Source: Microvirga pakistanensis (GTDB taxonomy: Bacteria > Pseudomonadota > Alphaproteobacteria > Rhizobiales > Beijerinckiaceae). Taken from it: 64,000 nucleotides of DNA. Shown one piece after another: positions 39,944 to 48,232 of the stretch. Each line of letters begins with the position of its first letter. Within the stretch, counting starts at the first letter, position 1. The translations under genes and the position numbers were made by a program. The DNA is taken from positions 124,001-188,000 of the forward strand of contig NZ_SPJX01000469.1 in assembly GCF_004458765.1 (NCBI RefSeq), in the 5' to 3' direction. The notes below the pieces were generated by a model. That model did not search any database. It worked only from the letters and a program-made list of their open reading frames with translations, and was not told where the DNA came from.

Positions 39944-40126
39944 ACGCACGGCTCAGTTTCTCCAGATACCGGCAAACTTCATCAGACGAGCAGTACACTT
40001 ACGGCCTTAATGCGGAAATCCAGTCTGCTTCGGCTCCGTGCCAATACCGGCCCTTTAGCCTGGACGCGAACCGGACCGATTTGCGGTTGGGAGCAACATG
40101 CTGGCCGGTGACTTTGAGGGAAGTGG

Positions 40127-40546
40127 TTACCGCTGAGGCGCATCTTCTGTGAGGATTCCATCAACGGGCAGGCTGATGATGCAGTGCAGACCGCCTGGCG
40201 TGAACGCCAGGCTAGCCATGCCATCCAGTTCATAGGCCAGCATCCGCTCGATCAGCTCGGTGCCAAAGCCGCGCCGTTGAGGCCTCTCACCTGACAGCCT
40301 CACCCCCGTCTCGATCCACCGCAAGACAAGGCGTGGCTCACCATCCGGGCGCTCAATGCCCCACTCCACCGTGATCCTCCCACGGTCTGTTGAGAGGGCA
40401 CCATACTTCATGGCGTTCGTCGCCAGCTCGTGGATGACGAGCGCGAGGGTTTCGGCCGCCTTCGGGTTCAATCGGACGGTAGGGCCCGTGATGCCGGTGA
40501 CCCGCTCACCCTCTTGTGCGCCAAGGGCCAGGAGCCCTTCGGCCAC
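40127..40546 (-). pseudogene. HWE-type histidine kinase, C-terminal ATPase fragment
   Basis: The 139-residue frame shows only the ATP-binding half of an HWE/HisKA_2 kinase: 'LALVIHELATNAMKYGALS' (N box), 'LRWIETGVRL' and 'RRGFGTELIERMLAYEL' (G box). The phosphoacceptor His region and any sensor domain are absent. In frame, a TAG lies three codons before GTG 40546, and family-like residues upstream are in other frames. It is most likely a truncated kinase remnant, though a stand-alone ATPase domain cannot be excluded. HWE kinases feed the PhyR/EcfG stress pathway whose sigma factor is encoded 2.6 kb away. Confidence 0.75.
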
Positions 40547-40684
40547 CAGCGCCTACGGGATCGGACCGGCTGGTGATGGAGGCATCCTGCGCCTCTTTGC
40601 GGGAGATGTCCATTCGGCGAAGCCTGAACTCCTGGATCCGTCAATCGTTGGAAGGTTTGTTGCTTCGCGGGGTGAGCCGAGCCC

Positions 40685-41131
40685 ATGCGCATTCTCCCTC
40701 ATGACAAGGCGGCCGAGTATCGCCGGCTGGCCGAGGAAGCCAGGGCTATGGCGAAACAGGTCTCGATCCAGGATGCCCGCGACAAGCTCCTCGCGACGGC
40801 CAGGCAGTTCGAAACCTTGGCGGATATTGAGGATCGCGGGTTGCGCAGGACCGCCCCGTCCAAAGCTTCCAATCGGAGAGCCGTTCCACGAACGCGGATG
40901 CTGCTGTTCCGCCGGGTCAACGGCTCCGCTTTTTCTTCGACACTGATGATGGCGACCGTTTCATCGCTGATGAAGTCGGGCTGGAGGTGGCCGATCTGGC
41001 GACAGCCAAAGAAACAGCATGCCGAGCGCTCGTGGACATGGCGAATGATGGTCTCCTCTGTGGCGACCGGCGCGAGTTCAGCATCAATGTCAGGGGGGAG
41101 GCTGGAGATGTGGTGTTCCACGCAACACTGA
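40685..41131 (+). CDS. Small Rhizobiales-type hypothetical protein, probably run-on 3' end
   Basis: The first 60 or so residues ('MRILPHDKAAEYRRLAEEAR', then 'DARDKLLATARQFETLADIE') look like a helical small protein type frequent in Rhizobiales, usually about 60-70 residues. Here the frame continues to 41131, overlapping the DUF6894 coding segment in another frame, so the C-terminal half is probably not native. Function is unknown. Confidence 0.55.
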   Translation: MRILPHDKAAEYRRLAEEARAMAKQVSIQDARDKLLATARQFETLADIEDRGLRRTAPSKASNRRAVPRTRMLLFRRVNGSAFSSTLMMATVSSLMKSGWRWPIWRQPKKQHAERSWTWRMMVSSVATGASSASMSGGRLEMWCSTQH

Positions 41132-41181
41132 CTTTCGCGGTGGACGAAAGCTCAAAGCCTCACGAACAAGGTGGATATTAG
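40921..41181 (+). pseudogene. DUF6894-like small protein without a usable start
   Basis: Codons from 40921 read 'RLRFFFDTDDGDRFIADEVG', then 'EVADLATAKETACRALVDMA' and 'DVVFHATLTFAVDE', the full pattern of DUF6894 proteins, which normally start with Met just before the RFFF segment. No ATG, GTG or TTG occurs in frame between the stop at 40828 and 40921; the first possible start is GTG 40987, inside the domain. The start was probably lost by mutation. Confidence 0.6.
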
Positions 41182-41286
41182 CGGCCACGTTCAACCCAGG
41201 TGATAGGCACCACTCCTCAGTAGAGTACTGTTGGGCTGTGCCACACGGCACTTTCCTCCTGAAACTTGAGGTCAGCTCCTGATCCT

Positions 41287-41322
41287 GCTCCCTCCTCGGC
41301 ACCCCCGATGAGGGAGCTTTTT
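41287..41322 (+). terminator. Strong intrinsic terminator, no obvious gene directly upstream
   Basis: A perfect 8-bp stem (GCTCCCTC with GAGGGAGC) is followed by five T residues. The transcript before it (41182-41286) has no ORF but contains anti-Shine-Dalgarno-like TTTCCTCCTG. It may end the DUF6894 transcript or a small RNA. Confidence 0.8.
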
Positions 41323-41544
41323 CTACGACGCAACGACCACAAGCCGTCGCAGTGCCCTCGAAGGGCAGCTTAGGTCACCCGAGGAAATTGCCCCACGGGC
41401 AGGAATGTTCGTTTTCTGTTTCTTCGCCGGACATCCGTACTGCTTCGCAGATTTGCATGATGCAGCCTTCCCGGTTTGTAGGGTGGACGGGATTTCGGAT
41501 CGACCGTTCATGGAACCGGAAGCGTATTCAATCAAAAGGCGCTA

Positions 41545-41787
41545 CTATCTCTTTGCGAGGCGCTGACTAATCCACTTCTCGGCCGCCTCCAGATCAGCAA
41601 ATGTCGGCTGATCATGTGTTTCCAGGCGCCCGAACCCTGCTTCCAGGTACCAATGGCCAGTTAGTCCATCATACTGGTCGCCAAGGTGGGTCAGCACCGC
41701 CAACAGCCGCTGCTTCTCGTCGAAGACCAGCATGCCCTCTTCATCCGATCCGGTGGCAACACGCACTGGCTGGAGGGTGAGGGTCAT
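41545..41787 (-). CDS. Hypothetical protein downstream of Crp/Fnr regulator
   Basis: The 80-residue soluble protein ('LVFDEKQRLLAVLTHLGD', 'GHWYLEAGFGRLET') belongs to no family I recognise. Its ATG overlaps the stop of the Crp/Fnr gene by 4 bp, so it is translationally coupled. The style matches small proteins found beside Crp/Fnr or stress genes in Methylobacteriaceae. Confidence 0.7.
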   Translation of the reverse strand: MTLTLQPVRVATGSDEEGMLVFDEKQRLLAVLTHLGDQYDGLTGHWYLEAGFGRLETHDQPTFADLEAAEKWISQRLAKR

Positions 41788-42530
41788 GCGGCTGGCCGCT
41801 CCTGCACCAGGTGAAGATAGGTCGGGTCGAAGTCGCCGGCCTGCTTCAACCCCTCCCAGTCAAGAACGTTCAGCCGTTCGCCTTTCAGCTCGATCAGGCC
41901 ATTAGCCCGCAACTCCTGAAGCACCCGGTTGACATGAACCGTCGTGACGCCGAGCGCATCGGCGAACTCGCCTTGGGTGATCGGTAGGTTGCAGGCATGG
42001 TCCTCGGCCAGCCCCACGGCCCTCAGACGTACCAGCATTTCGCACAGGACGTGCGCCATGCGATGGTAGGCTTCCCGCCGCCCGACATTGAGCAGCCACT
42101 CGCGGAAGACGGCTCCCTCCACCAAGGTCTCGCGCCAAAAGGCGGCGGTAAGCCGGGGATAACGCATGCAGAGATCCCACAGATCTTCGTGCTGGATAAA
42201 GCCGACGCTGCACGGGCTCAGGGTGGCGACGCTGATGTCCAGCACCTTCAGGTGCAGGCTCTGGAGGTCGGGCATGTCGCCGGGAACACCGAAGGCCACG
42301 ATCTGAGTCTTGCCGTCTCCCGTGGCCTTGTAGGTGCAGGTGAAGCCGCTCAGGATCACGAAGCAGCGGGAGGGGCGGTCGCCTTCGCGCACCACGTCCT
42401 GATCATCCTTGAGGACATTCACCTGCATGGGCAGATCAAGGAGGGCCTGCCGCTCGTCATCATGGAGCGGGAAGATGCTCTCCAGCTTGCGGACGAGCGG
42501 GTTGTGATCAGGCGGGAAAGGCGCTGGCAC
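41784..42530 (-). CDS. Crp/Fnr-family transcriptional regulator
   Basis: The 248-residue regulator has a cyclic-nucleotide-binding-like N-terminal domain ('VVREGDRPSRCFVILSGFTC', 'VAFGVPGDMPDLQSLHLKVL') and a C-terminal Crp-type HTH ('LPITQGEFADALGVTTVHVN', 'RVLQELRANGLIEL'). There is no FNR-type Cys cluster, so oxygen sensing through Fe-S is unlikely. I chose GTG 42530, preceded by AGGGAG, because the open frame upstream to 42812 is not family-like. It is coupled to an 80-residue gene. Confidence 0.9.
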   Translation of the reverse strand: MPAPFPPDHNPLVRKLESIFPLHDDERQALLDLPMQVNVLKDDQDVVREGDRPSRCFVILSGFTCTYKATGDGKTQIVAFGVPGDMPDLQSLHLKVLDISVATLSPCSVGFIQHEDLWDLCMRYPRLTAAFWRETLVEGAVFREWLLNVGRREAYHRMAHVLCEMLVRLRAVGLAEDHACNLPITQGEFADALGVTTVHVNRVLQELRANGLIELKGERLNVLDWEGLKQAGDFDPTYLHLVQERPAA

Positions 42531-42763
42531 AATCACGCTCCCTATTGGGCAGGCTGGAGCATTCGCATGCTTCAGCACCGAACCCGAGACGTCGTTGATG
42601 ATGAACCCACCCTTACCAGAATGTATATGCCTGTCTTTGCTCCATGTTATTTTTTGCGTTTTCTTCCAACTTTCACTTCTATAGCAAGGAGAGGTCGCAG
42701 GGAAACCTTCGCAGGGGAGACAATCGTCCGTGAATGACGTGCATTTTCCTTCTTGGTACGCTT

Positions 42764-42976
42764 TCAGCCTCGGGCGAGTGCGCTCAAGATGATCTGCCGC
42801 CGGACGTGCCACTGGTCGAGGATCGCCTCCAATTGCCGCAGCAGGTCCCTGGCTTCGGTCACATCATAGCCCTTCTCGATCATCCGCTCGATCCGCTCGA
42901 TCTGCGCTGATACCCGCAGATCGGCTTCGACGATGAACTCTTGGACCTTGGCGATGTCTTCCTGGCGGTAGGGCAT
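42764..42976 (-). CDS. Small helical hypothetical protein
   Basis: The 70-residue protein is predicted to be fully helical ('AKVQEFIVEADLRVSAQIER', 'EARDLLRQLEAILDQW') and may form a coiled coil. No family is recognised. It is monocistronic, between the Crp/Fnr regulator and the EcfG gene. Confidence 0.65.
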   Translation of the reverse strand: MPYRQEDIAKVQEFIVEADLRVSAQIERIERMIEKGYDVTEARDLLRQLEAILDQWHVRRQIILSALARG

Positions 42977-43136
42977 GATGGATGATCATGCCTCATACCG
43001 CACTGAATTAACATGCGTTAAAAGAACATACTAACTTATGTTACAAGCAGCAGACGCGATCTCCTCCGCGTTCGGGCGGAATATTATCGAAGAGTTTGCA
43101 AGGCGCCTTGGTCCCCGGTTGCTGTGGGGCCACGAC

Positions 43137-43688
43137 TCACACAGCAGCGTGCAGGAACAGGGTGGCTCTGACCAAGCGGTCAGGGCCCAGGTCCTCCTCC
43201 GGCTCAAGCTCCAGGAGCTCCGCCAATCGCGTGCGGGCGCGGTTCACGCGGCTTTTGATTGTGCCCAGGGTCGTGCCGCAGATCCTAGCCGCCTCCTCGT
43301 AGGACACCCCCTCCGCTCCGACCAACAGCAGTGCCTCGCGTTGCTCGACGCAGAGCCGAGCCAAGGCCGCCTGCATGTCGTTGAGATCCAGGCGAGCACC
43401 CTGCTCCGGCAGCACCGCCAGATTGCCAGCCATGACCCCCTCCGGGTCAGGCACTTCCCGGCGCCGTCGTCGGATTTCGGTGTAGAACTGGTTGCGTAGA
43501 ATGGTGAAGAGCCAAGCCTGCATGCTCGTGCCGGGCTGAAATTTGGCGAGGTTTTCGAGCCCTCTCATCAAGGCCGTCTGCACGAGATCATCGGCGGAGG
43601 TGACATCGCCAGACAGCGAGATGGCGAATGCCCGCAGATGCGGGATCGCATCCAGCATCGCCTGGCGCAGGGCTGGGTCAATGGCCAT
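43137..43688 (-). CDS. ecfG: ECF sigma factor, EcfG (ECF15) type
   Basis: The 183-residue sigma factor has region 2 ('ADDLVQTALMRGLENLAKF', 'TSMQAWLFTILRNQFYTEIR') and region 4 ('EREALLLV'-like 'QREALLLVGAEGVSYEEAAR', 'GTTLGTIKSRVNRARTRL'). The sequence and its coupling to a NepR-like gene identify the general-stress-response sigma of alphaproteobacteria. Its ATG overlaps the nepR stop by 11 bp. No PhyR is in the window, so this may be a secondary EcfG paralogue. Confidence 0.88.
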   Translation of the reverse strand: MAIDPALRQAMLDAIPHLRAFAISLSGDVTSADDLVQTALMRGLENLAKFQPGTSMQAWLFTILRNQFYTEIRRRRREVPDPEGVMAGNLAVLPEQGARLDLNDMQAALARLCVEQREALLLVGAEGVSYEEAARICGTTLGTIKSRVNRARTRLAELLELEPEEDLGPDRLVRATLFLHAAV

Positions 43689-43941
43689 GAGACAACCTCC
43701 CCTTCTGGTCCAGCGGTTCCAGGATCCGGAGCAAGGCGTCCGGAACGGGATCGCTCATCAGCTGGGCGTAATGGGCCCGCAGCCGTTCCCCGAGACAGGC
43801 TGCGACCTGCGGCGGAAGAGTTGGCTCATGGAGGAATTTGCCTGTGGCAGCCTGCGGCTCCTGGAACGTGTCAGGAACCTGCTCGACGAGGTGGGGCAGT
43901 GTGGTCAGCACGTACGCTCCTCCAACTCTGTGGCGAACCAT
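43678..43941 (-). CDS. nepR: NepR-like anti-sigma factor
   Basis: The 87-residue protein ends with the NepR core 'LGERLRAHYAQLMSDPVPDA' followed by 'LLRILEPLDQ', the two-helix segment that clamps EcfG until phosphorylated PhyR displaces it. The GTG start at 43941 is the upstream limit of the track; a shorter start is possible since the first 35 residues are variable. It is directly upstream of and overlaps ecfG. Confidence 0.85.
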   Translation of the reverse strand: MVRHRVGGAYVLTTLPHLVEQVPDTFQEPQAATGKFLHEPTLPPQVAACLGERLRAHYAQLMSDPVPDALLRILEPLDQKGRLSHGH

Positions 43942-43969
43942 CCATGCGTAACCCTCCAGCGCAAGCCTG

Positions 43970-43994
43970 CCATTAACCTATGATGGGCTTGAGA
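43970..43994. repeat. 25-bp repeat upstream of response-regulator copy 1
   Basis: The sequence, which includes CCTATGATGGGCTTGAGA, is identical to 48380-48404. It marks the start of a duplicated segment that continues with diverged similarity through the next two genes. Confidence 0.85.
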
Positions 43995-43997
43995 GTG

Positions 43998-44021
43998 GGA
44001 ACAACTCCAGGCGAACGAGTT
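43998..44021 (+). promoter_or_regulatory. Possible EcfG-type promoter
   Basis: GGAAC (43998-44002) is followed after 16 bases by GTT (44019-44021), close to the EcfG consensus GGAAC-N16/17-CGTT but one base short and without the C. It lies about 180 bp before the first response regulator. The second copy of the module has GGAAA without a matching -10. Confidence 0.3.
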
Positions 44022-44135
44022 CAATCGAGCGTGACGAGGAAGAAACTCCGGCTACGTTTCACCTGCGTGAATGAGCGGATCCACGGTCAAGACCACCTTT
44101 GTACGCGATGGTGTTTGCGCATTCATCTTCCCGCG

Positions 44136-44170
44136 AGAGCCCTGTCGGCTGCCCCCTCCGACAGGGCTCT
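44136..44170 (+). terminator. 13-bp leader hairpin before response-regulator copy 1
   Basis: A perfect 13-bp stem (44136-44148 with 44158-44170) closes a C-rich 9-base loop and ends 32 bp before the response-regulator ATG. The following sequence TCCTGTC is weak in T, so it may be a leader structure, attenuator or small-RNA 3' end. Confidence 0.6.
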
Positions 44171-44202
44171 TCCTGTCATGGAACCACACGAGAGTTGATG
44201 TA

Positions 44203-44565
44203 ATGAGTGTTCCCTGTTGCATGATCGTTGAAGACCAGGCGCTGATTGCCATGTCCCTGGAAGCCTATCTGGAAGATGCCGGGTTCGCCGTGGCCGGCCC
44301 ATTCCCGTCTTGCGCCGATGCCCTTCGGTGGTTGGAGTACAACACACCGCAGGTGGCGGTGCTGGACGTGTCGCTGCGGGATGGCTCCTCCTTGCCGATT
44401 GCCCAGGCGCTGAAGGAGCGCAACACGCCCTTTGCCGTCTATTCCGGCCTGCCTTTCACCGCCAGCCTGCCGGAGGAACTCAAGGATGTGCCGTGGCTGG
44501 AAAAGCCAGTCCCGCGGGAGGAACTCACCCAAGCTCTGGCTCGCCTCCGGCGAACGGATGCATGA
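44203..44565 (+). CDS. Single-domain response regulator, copy 1
   Basis: The 120-residue receiver domain has the acidic pair in 'CCMIVEDQALIAM', phospho-Asp in 'VAVLDVSLRDGSSLP' (about 55), a Thr/Ser-region 'FAVYSGLPFTASLP' and the conserved Lys in 'WLEKPVPREEL'. There is no output domain. Such proteins serve as phosphate sinks or shuttles in HWE-kinase/PhyR networks. It is about 78% identical by my count to copy 2 at 48,610. ATG 44203 follows a weak ribosome site; the open frame upstream crosses the leader hairpin and is not coding. Confidence 0.92.
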   Translation: MSVPCCMIVEDQALIAMSLEAYLEDAGFAVAGPFPSCADALRWLEYNTPQVAVLDVSLRDGSSLPIAQALKERNTPFAVYSGLPFTASLPEELKDVPWLEKPVPREELTQALARLRRTDA

Positions 44566-44593
44566 CGACATCTTCATTTGCGAAGGAGGAACG

Positions 44594-44920
44594 ATGTTTA
44601 CCCTCGAAATCGGCGGCAAGCCCATCGCGATCACGGACGCGGAGGAGGCCCAGGCACGGGACATCTTCGAGAGCGATGAATTCAAGCAGGACCTGACAGC
44701 GATGACCAGCGAGGGAGCGCCGTTGTGGGACGGGCAAGCGCCCCTGACGATCCGGCCGGCGACCCAGCAGGAGGTTGCGGCGTTCGAGGCCCCCGAGTTC
44801 GACATCGATGACGACGAGGAAGACGAGAATGACGGTGACGGTGTGTTCGTGACCTTCCTCGTGCCGGTTGATCATGACCACGAGGAGATGTCGGCCATCC
44901 CGCCGGAGCTCCAGAGCTGA
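44594..44920 (+). CDS. Small acidic protein paired with response regulator, copy 1
   Basis: The 108-residue protein begins 'MFTLEIGGKPIAITDAEEAQ', has a conserved 'APLWDGQAPLTIRPAT' and a very acidic stretch 'FDIDDDEEDENDGDG' before 'VFVTFLVPVDHDHEE'. No family is recognised. ATG 44594 has an excellent GAAGGAGGA upstream. It follows the response regulator by 28 bp, and the same pair recurs at 48.6-49.3 kb, so the two proteins probably work together. Confidence 0.8.
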   Translation: MFTLEIGGKPIAITDAEEAQARDIFESDEFKQDLTAMTSEGAPLWDGQAPLTIRPATQQEVAAFEAPEFDIDDDEEDENDGDGVFVTFLVPVDHDHEEMSAIPPELQS

Positions 44921-45082
44921 CAGCGAGCACTTTGGGATTTGCGGTCCACGCACCGCTGTCCCGATGGACCAATTTTCCGACCCCGGTCGTCTCACCTGAT
45001 CCAGCGCCAGCCATGGGTCCTCGAGGATTGAAATGAACAGTCTAAAGCCGCATCCCAAAGGAACGGAGACGAGGCTCATCAC

Positions 45083-45172
45083 GTGGTGATCGTCGGTGCC
45101 GGACTCGCGGGCCTGTTCTCGGCGCAGCCCCCGGGCGGCACGCCCCTGCGCATGACTGTGATCGACCACCGA
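45083..45172 (+). pseudogene. N-terminal fragment of an NDH-2/FAD oxidoreductase
   Basis: About 30 codons read 'VVIVGAGLAGLFSAQPPGG' then 'LRMTVIDHRN', the FAD-binding Rossmann start of type II NADH dehydrogenase-like proteins. Similarity stops abruptly after the Asn, and the open frame continues only to 45340 with unrelated sequence. The remainder of the gene is absent. Confidence 0.6.
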
Positions 45173-45585
45173 AATGTTGCTTTGTTCATGCATTCGTCGC
45201 AGTTCGGGGATTTAAGGACGACGGTCGGCCGCGCTTGTTTGCACCTCTTGAAGGTCCGGATCGGGTCAGGAACCGAGATCCCCTGCGTTCCCGGAACGTC
45301 CGGTTCGATGAGGCTTGCGGTCTTCGAGACTAGGTCTTAGGTGTGCCAGAAGGAGACCTTCCCCTCCCTTTTCTGTCGGGTCCTCCTGAGTGACTTACCC
45401 TCCAACAAGCCGCACTGCCGCTACCAGCGTCTATCACAAGCTTGGACGGAAAGAGTTTCAGGACGAGACGTTTGGGAACGTCCCGGGCAACTTGCGCATC
45501 TTCCCCTCTGAACGGGATGGCTCGTTATCCTTGTACCCTCCAAGCGATCCCTGCACGATTAGACGTTATGTGTCGGAGGAAGCTG

Positions 45586-45864
45586 ATGCCTGTCTTCAAG
45601 CGTGAATTGGCCTTCGCTGCCGATCGCCCTCTCGAGAATGCGGGAGATTGGTGGCACCTAGTCCTCGACACCGATGCGCCGGGTCTCTACGTGGAGCACA
45701 GCTGGGCTCGCATGGGCGTTCACTCGGATGGTCAGGCCGACCGTGGTGCCCAGCGCTTTGGCATTAACGACTTCCTCACACTCGCAGAAGGTCAAGCCGC
45801 ACAGCCGATGCTGATGGGCGCCCTTAAAGAGATGTTCCGGGATTCCGAGCCTACCTCAGAATAG
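45586..45864 (+). CDS. Hypothetical protein
   Basis: The 92-residue soluble protein ('AGDWWHLVLDTDAPGLYVEH', 'QRFGINDFLTLAEGQAAQP') starts at ATG 45586 with CGGAGGA upstream. It resembles small proteins frequent in Methylobacteriaceae stress regions, but I cannot name a family. It is convergent with the GH1-RmlD gene. The preceding 240 bp (45345-45585) hold no feature I can support. Confidence 0.65.
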   Translation: MPVFKRELAFAADRPLENAGDWWHLVLDTDAPGLYVEHSWARMGVHSDGQADRGAQRFGINDFLTLAEGQAAQPMLMGALKEMFRDSEPTSE

Positions 45865-45973
45865 AGGATTCCTAACATTGTGCGTATGCGCCAACCGTCG
45901 CTGACTTGGGCTTGCATCAAGAGCAGGCGGAGCAATCGGGTCCTTCAACCTGATTGTTCCGCCTGCAATCTCT

Positions 45974-48184
45974 CTACTCAGCCGCGTCGAGGAACCTCTG
46001 AGCCGTCCAATCGACTTCGCATTCGCTGAAGTAGCGGGAAATGCCACTCTCGAGGGACGGCATGATCAAACCACGCTCGCTCGACAGAGACGTTAGGCGT
46101 GGAGTTCCCTCCACCAACCGAGGCCCGGCTCGCCAGGAGAAGCCGCCCTCCGCCGCCACCCGCTCGGCCAGTTCGCTCCAGGAGGTCATGCCCTGGTTCG
46201 CCAGGTGCCAAATCCCGTGCTCTCCATCGACCAGAAGATCAAGAGACGCATGAACGAGGTCGGGACCATAGGTTGGCGAAATGATGCCTTCGGGCGGGTT
46301 AATGGCGCGGCCTGCCTCCAGGTCGCTGAGCACCTGATAGACGAAGTTTGCTCTGTCCCAGGGGCCGAAGAAGGCGCTCGTGCGGATCACGAGCGCCTCC
46401 GGGTGAGCCTGCGCTACGCGTTGCTCGGCCTCAGCCTTGCTCTCGCCGTACACGCAGGCCGGACAGACTGGATCACTCTCCAGGTACGGGCGTCCAAGGC
46501 TTCCATCGAAGACCCGGTCGGACGAGAAGGCGACCACCGGCAGCCCGAGGCGGGCAGACGCCTGTGCGATGGCTTCGGCTCCCGTCGCGTTGGCCCTGAA
46601 GCACAGATCCCGCTCACGGGCGGCATCATCGACACGAACGTAGCCAGCCGCATTGATCACCGCCCAGGGGCGATGCCGCGCGAGCGCCGCATCGACGGAT
46701 GCCGGATTGGTGATGTCCATCTCGCCGCGCGTGAGGATCACATGGTCAAGACCGCGCTGCGCGCACAGGCGGGCAAAGGCCCGTCCGAGAGTGCCCGTCG
46801 CACCGGCAATCAGGATAGGCCGGCGGGCACGGGATGGCGCTGCGGCCTTGCTCGCCGGTGGATGATAGTGCCGCCCGTCACGCCGCCACCAGCCTTGCTG
46901 GTCGAGCACCGGGTGCTCGAAGGTGCCGGTGTGCGCCAGGGCCTCGGCTGCCCTGCCGATCGCGGTGCGGCGCGGCTGGCCGTTGCGGATGTCGAAGGCA
47001 CCCGGCTCATAGAAGCCGTTACGGGCCACCAGCAAGGAATTCCAGTCCACGGCGCCAAGCAGGGACCAGATGGTGACAGCTCGAATGTCGTGGCCCGTCG
47101 CCCTGAGGTCCTGCACGCCTTGCCAGACCTCCATCAGCCAGCGCACCTGCTCCTCACGGGTGGAGCCGTGGTGAGCCTCGGTCACCGCGATGGGTTGCCC
47201 GTAGCGGTCCCAGACCTCCGCAAGGCGCGCCTTGAATCCAAGCTCCTCGGACGGAATGTCCATCCGAAGCGCCTCGACATCGGCATAGTGGTCGATGCGC
47301 GTGGCCCCATTGAGCGGGTGCAGGTGGTTGCCGCCATGGAAACACTCGGGATAGTGATCCATCGCCTCGTCGAGGTAACGTTCGCTCGTGGGATAGTGAT
47401 TGATGCCGATGATGTCCGGCGCGGAGTCGCCCTCAAGGAAGAAGTCGAGCTCCTCCTCGTCGATGCCATGCTGGAGGCAGATCTCATACCAGGGATGCGA
47501 CCGGTCCACCCGCCCGAACAGCAGGTCGAGGCTGAGCCAGCGGCGCTGGTTCTCCAGGTCGGCCTGGTAGCGTAGATGTGGCGTGCTGTACGTCTTGCCC
47601 ATGTCTTCCGTTTGCACGAGCTGCGCATGCGGCGTGATTCGGCGGATGGCGCGCATGGCGAGCACGGTAGCCCGGCACTCAGTGATGAGGCAGCGCAGGA
47701 AAGTGGTGTAGTCGCGCCCATGCGGATGCCAGTGACCGTAAAGCCCGCTGAAGCGGGCCGTCGTCAGCGGCTCGTTGATCGGGGTGAACATGTCGACCCA
47801 CGGGTAGCGTGCCGCGACACGCTCGGCATGACGGGCCAGCAGATCGGGGAAGTTCGGATCGATCAGGCTGGTGTAGCGCGGCCCGCTGCCATGATGGACA
47901 AGACCTGCAATCGGCCGGATGCCGAGTTCGCGCAGGCGAGCAAAACGCTCGTCCGTCCAGGTCCAGTCGCAGATGTCCGGATGATCCGGCGCGATGGACT
48001 CCCACACAACGGGGTAGCGCATCGTCCTGATCCCGAGAGCCGCGATGGCATCGAGGTCGGACAGGCGCTGGAGATGGCCTGTCTCCTCCACCTGATTGCG
48101 AAACTCATTGCCGATTTGCACAACAGTGCACTCAACGCCGCCCCACAATTGGAGCGGCCGCTTTGCTGGCTCGGTCAAGGTCAA
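45974..48184 (-). CDS. GH1-RmlD fusion: family 1 glycosidase plus sugar-nucleotide reductase
   Basis: The 736-residue protein joins two domains. Residues about 10-430 are a GH1-like barrel with acid/base 'FTPINEPLTTARFSG' and likely nucleophile 'PIAVTEAHHGSTREE'. After a Pro/Ala linker, residues about 455-730 are an RmlD-type short-chain dehydrogenase with 'ILIAGATGTLGRAFARLC', 'VINAAGYVRVDDAA', 'VAFSSDRVFDG' and the catalytic 'YGESKAEAE' (YxxxK). RmlD makes dTDP-rhamnose; coupling it with a glycosidase suggests sugar recycling or glycan modification, which is inference. There is no signal peptide, so it is cytoplasmic. The arrangement occurs in other Proteobacteria as I recall, but its biochemistry is not established. 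Confidence 0.88.
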   Translation of the reverse strand: MTLTEPAKRPLQLWGGVECTVVQIGNEFRNQVEETGHLQRLSDLDAIAALGIRTMRYPVVWESIAPDHPDICDWTWTDERFARLRELGIRPIAGLVHHGSGPRYTSLIDPNFPDLLARHAERVAARYPWVDMFTPINEPLTTARFSGLYGHWHPHGRDYTTFLRCLITECRATVLAMRAIRRITPHAQLVQTEDMGKTYSTPHLRYQADLENQRRWLSLDLLFGRVDRSHPWYEICLQHGIDEEELDFFLEGDSAPDIIGINHYPTSERYLDEAMDHYPECFHGGNHLHPLNGATRIDHYADVEALRMDIPSEELGFKARLAEVWDRYGQPIAVTEAHHGSTREEQVRWLMEVWQGVQDLRATGHDIRAVTIWSLLGAVDWNSLLVARNGFYEPGAFDIRNGQPRRTAIGRAAEALAHTGTFEHPVLDQQGWWRRDGRHYHPPASKAAAPSRARRPILIAGATGTLGRAFARLCAQRGLDHVILTRGEMDITNPASVDAALARHRPWAVINAAGYVRVDDAARERDLCFRANATGAEAIAQASARLGLPVVAFSSDRVFDGSLGRPYLESDPVCPACVYGESKAEAEQRVAQAHPEALVIRTSAFFGPWDRANFVYQVLSDLEAGRAINPPEGIISPTYGPDLVHASLDLLVDGEHGIWHLANQGMTSWSELAERVAAEGGFSWRAGPRLVEGTPRLTSLSSERGLIMPSLESGISRYFSECEVDWTAQRFLDAAE

Positions 48185-48232
48185 ACCTCTTTATCTCAGA
48201 GCACGCGGATCGCGCACGAAAGGAGTGGTTCT

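Noticed and set aside
39648..39998. Protein-coding frame through the tRNA-Ser region
   Set aside because: The 'WDSNPR'-type translation is the well-known artefact of reading a tRNA-Ser gene in antisense.
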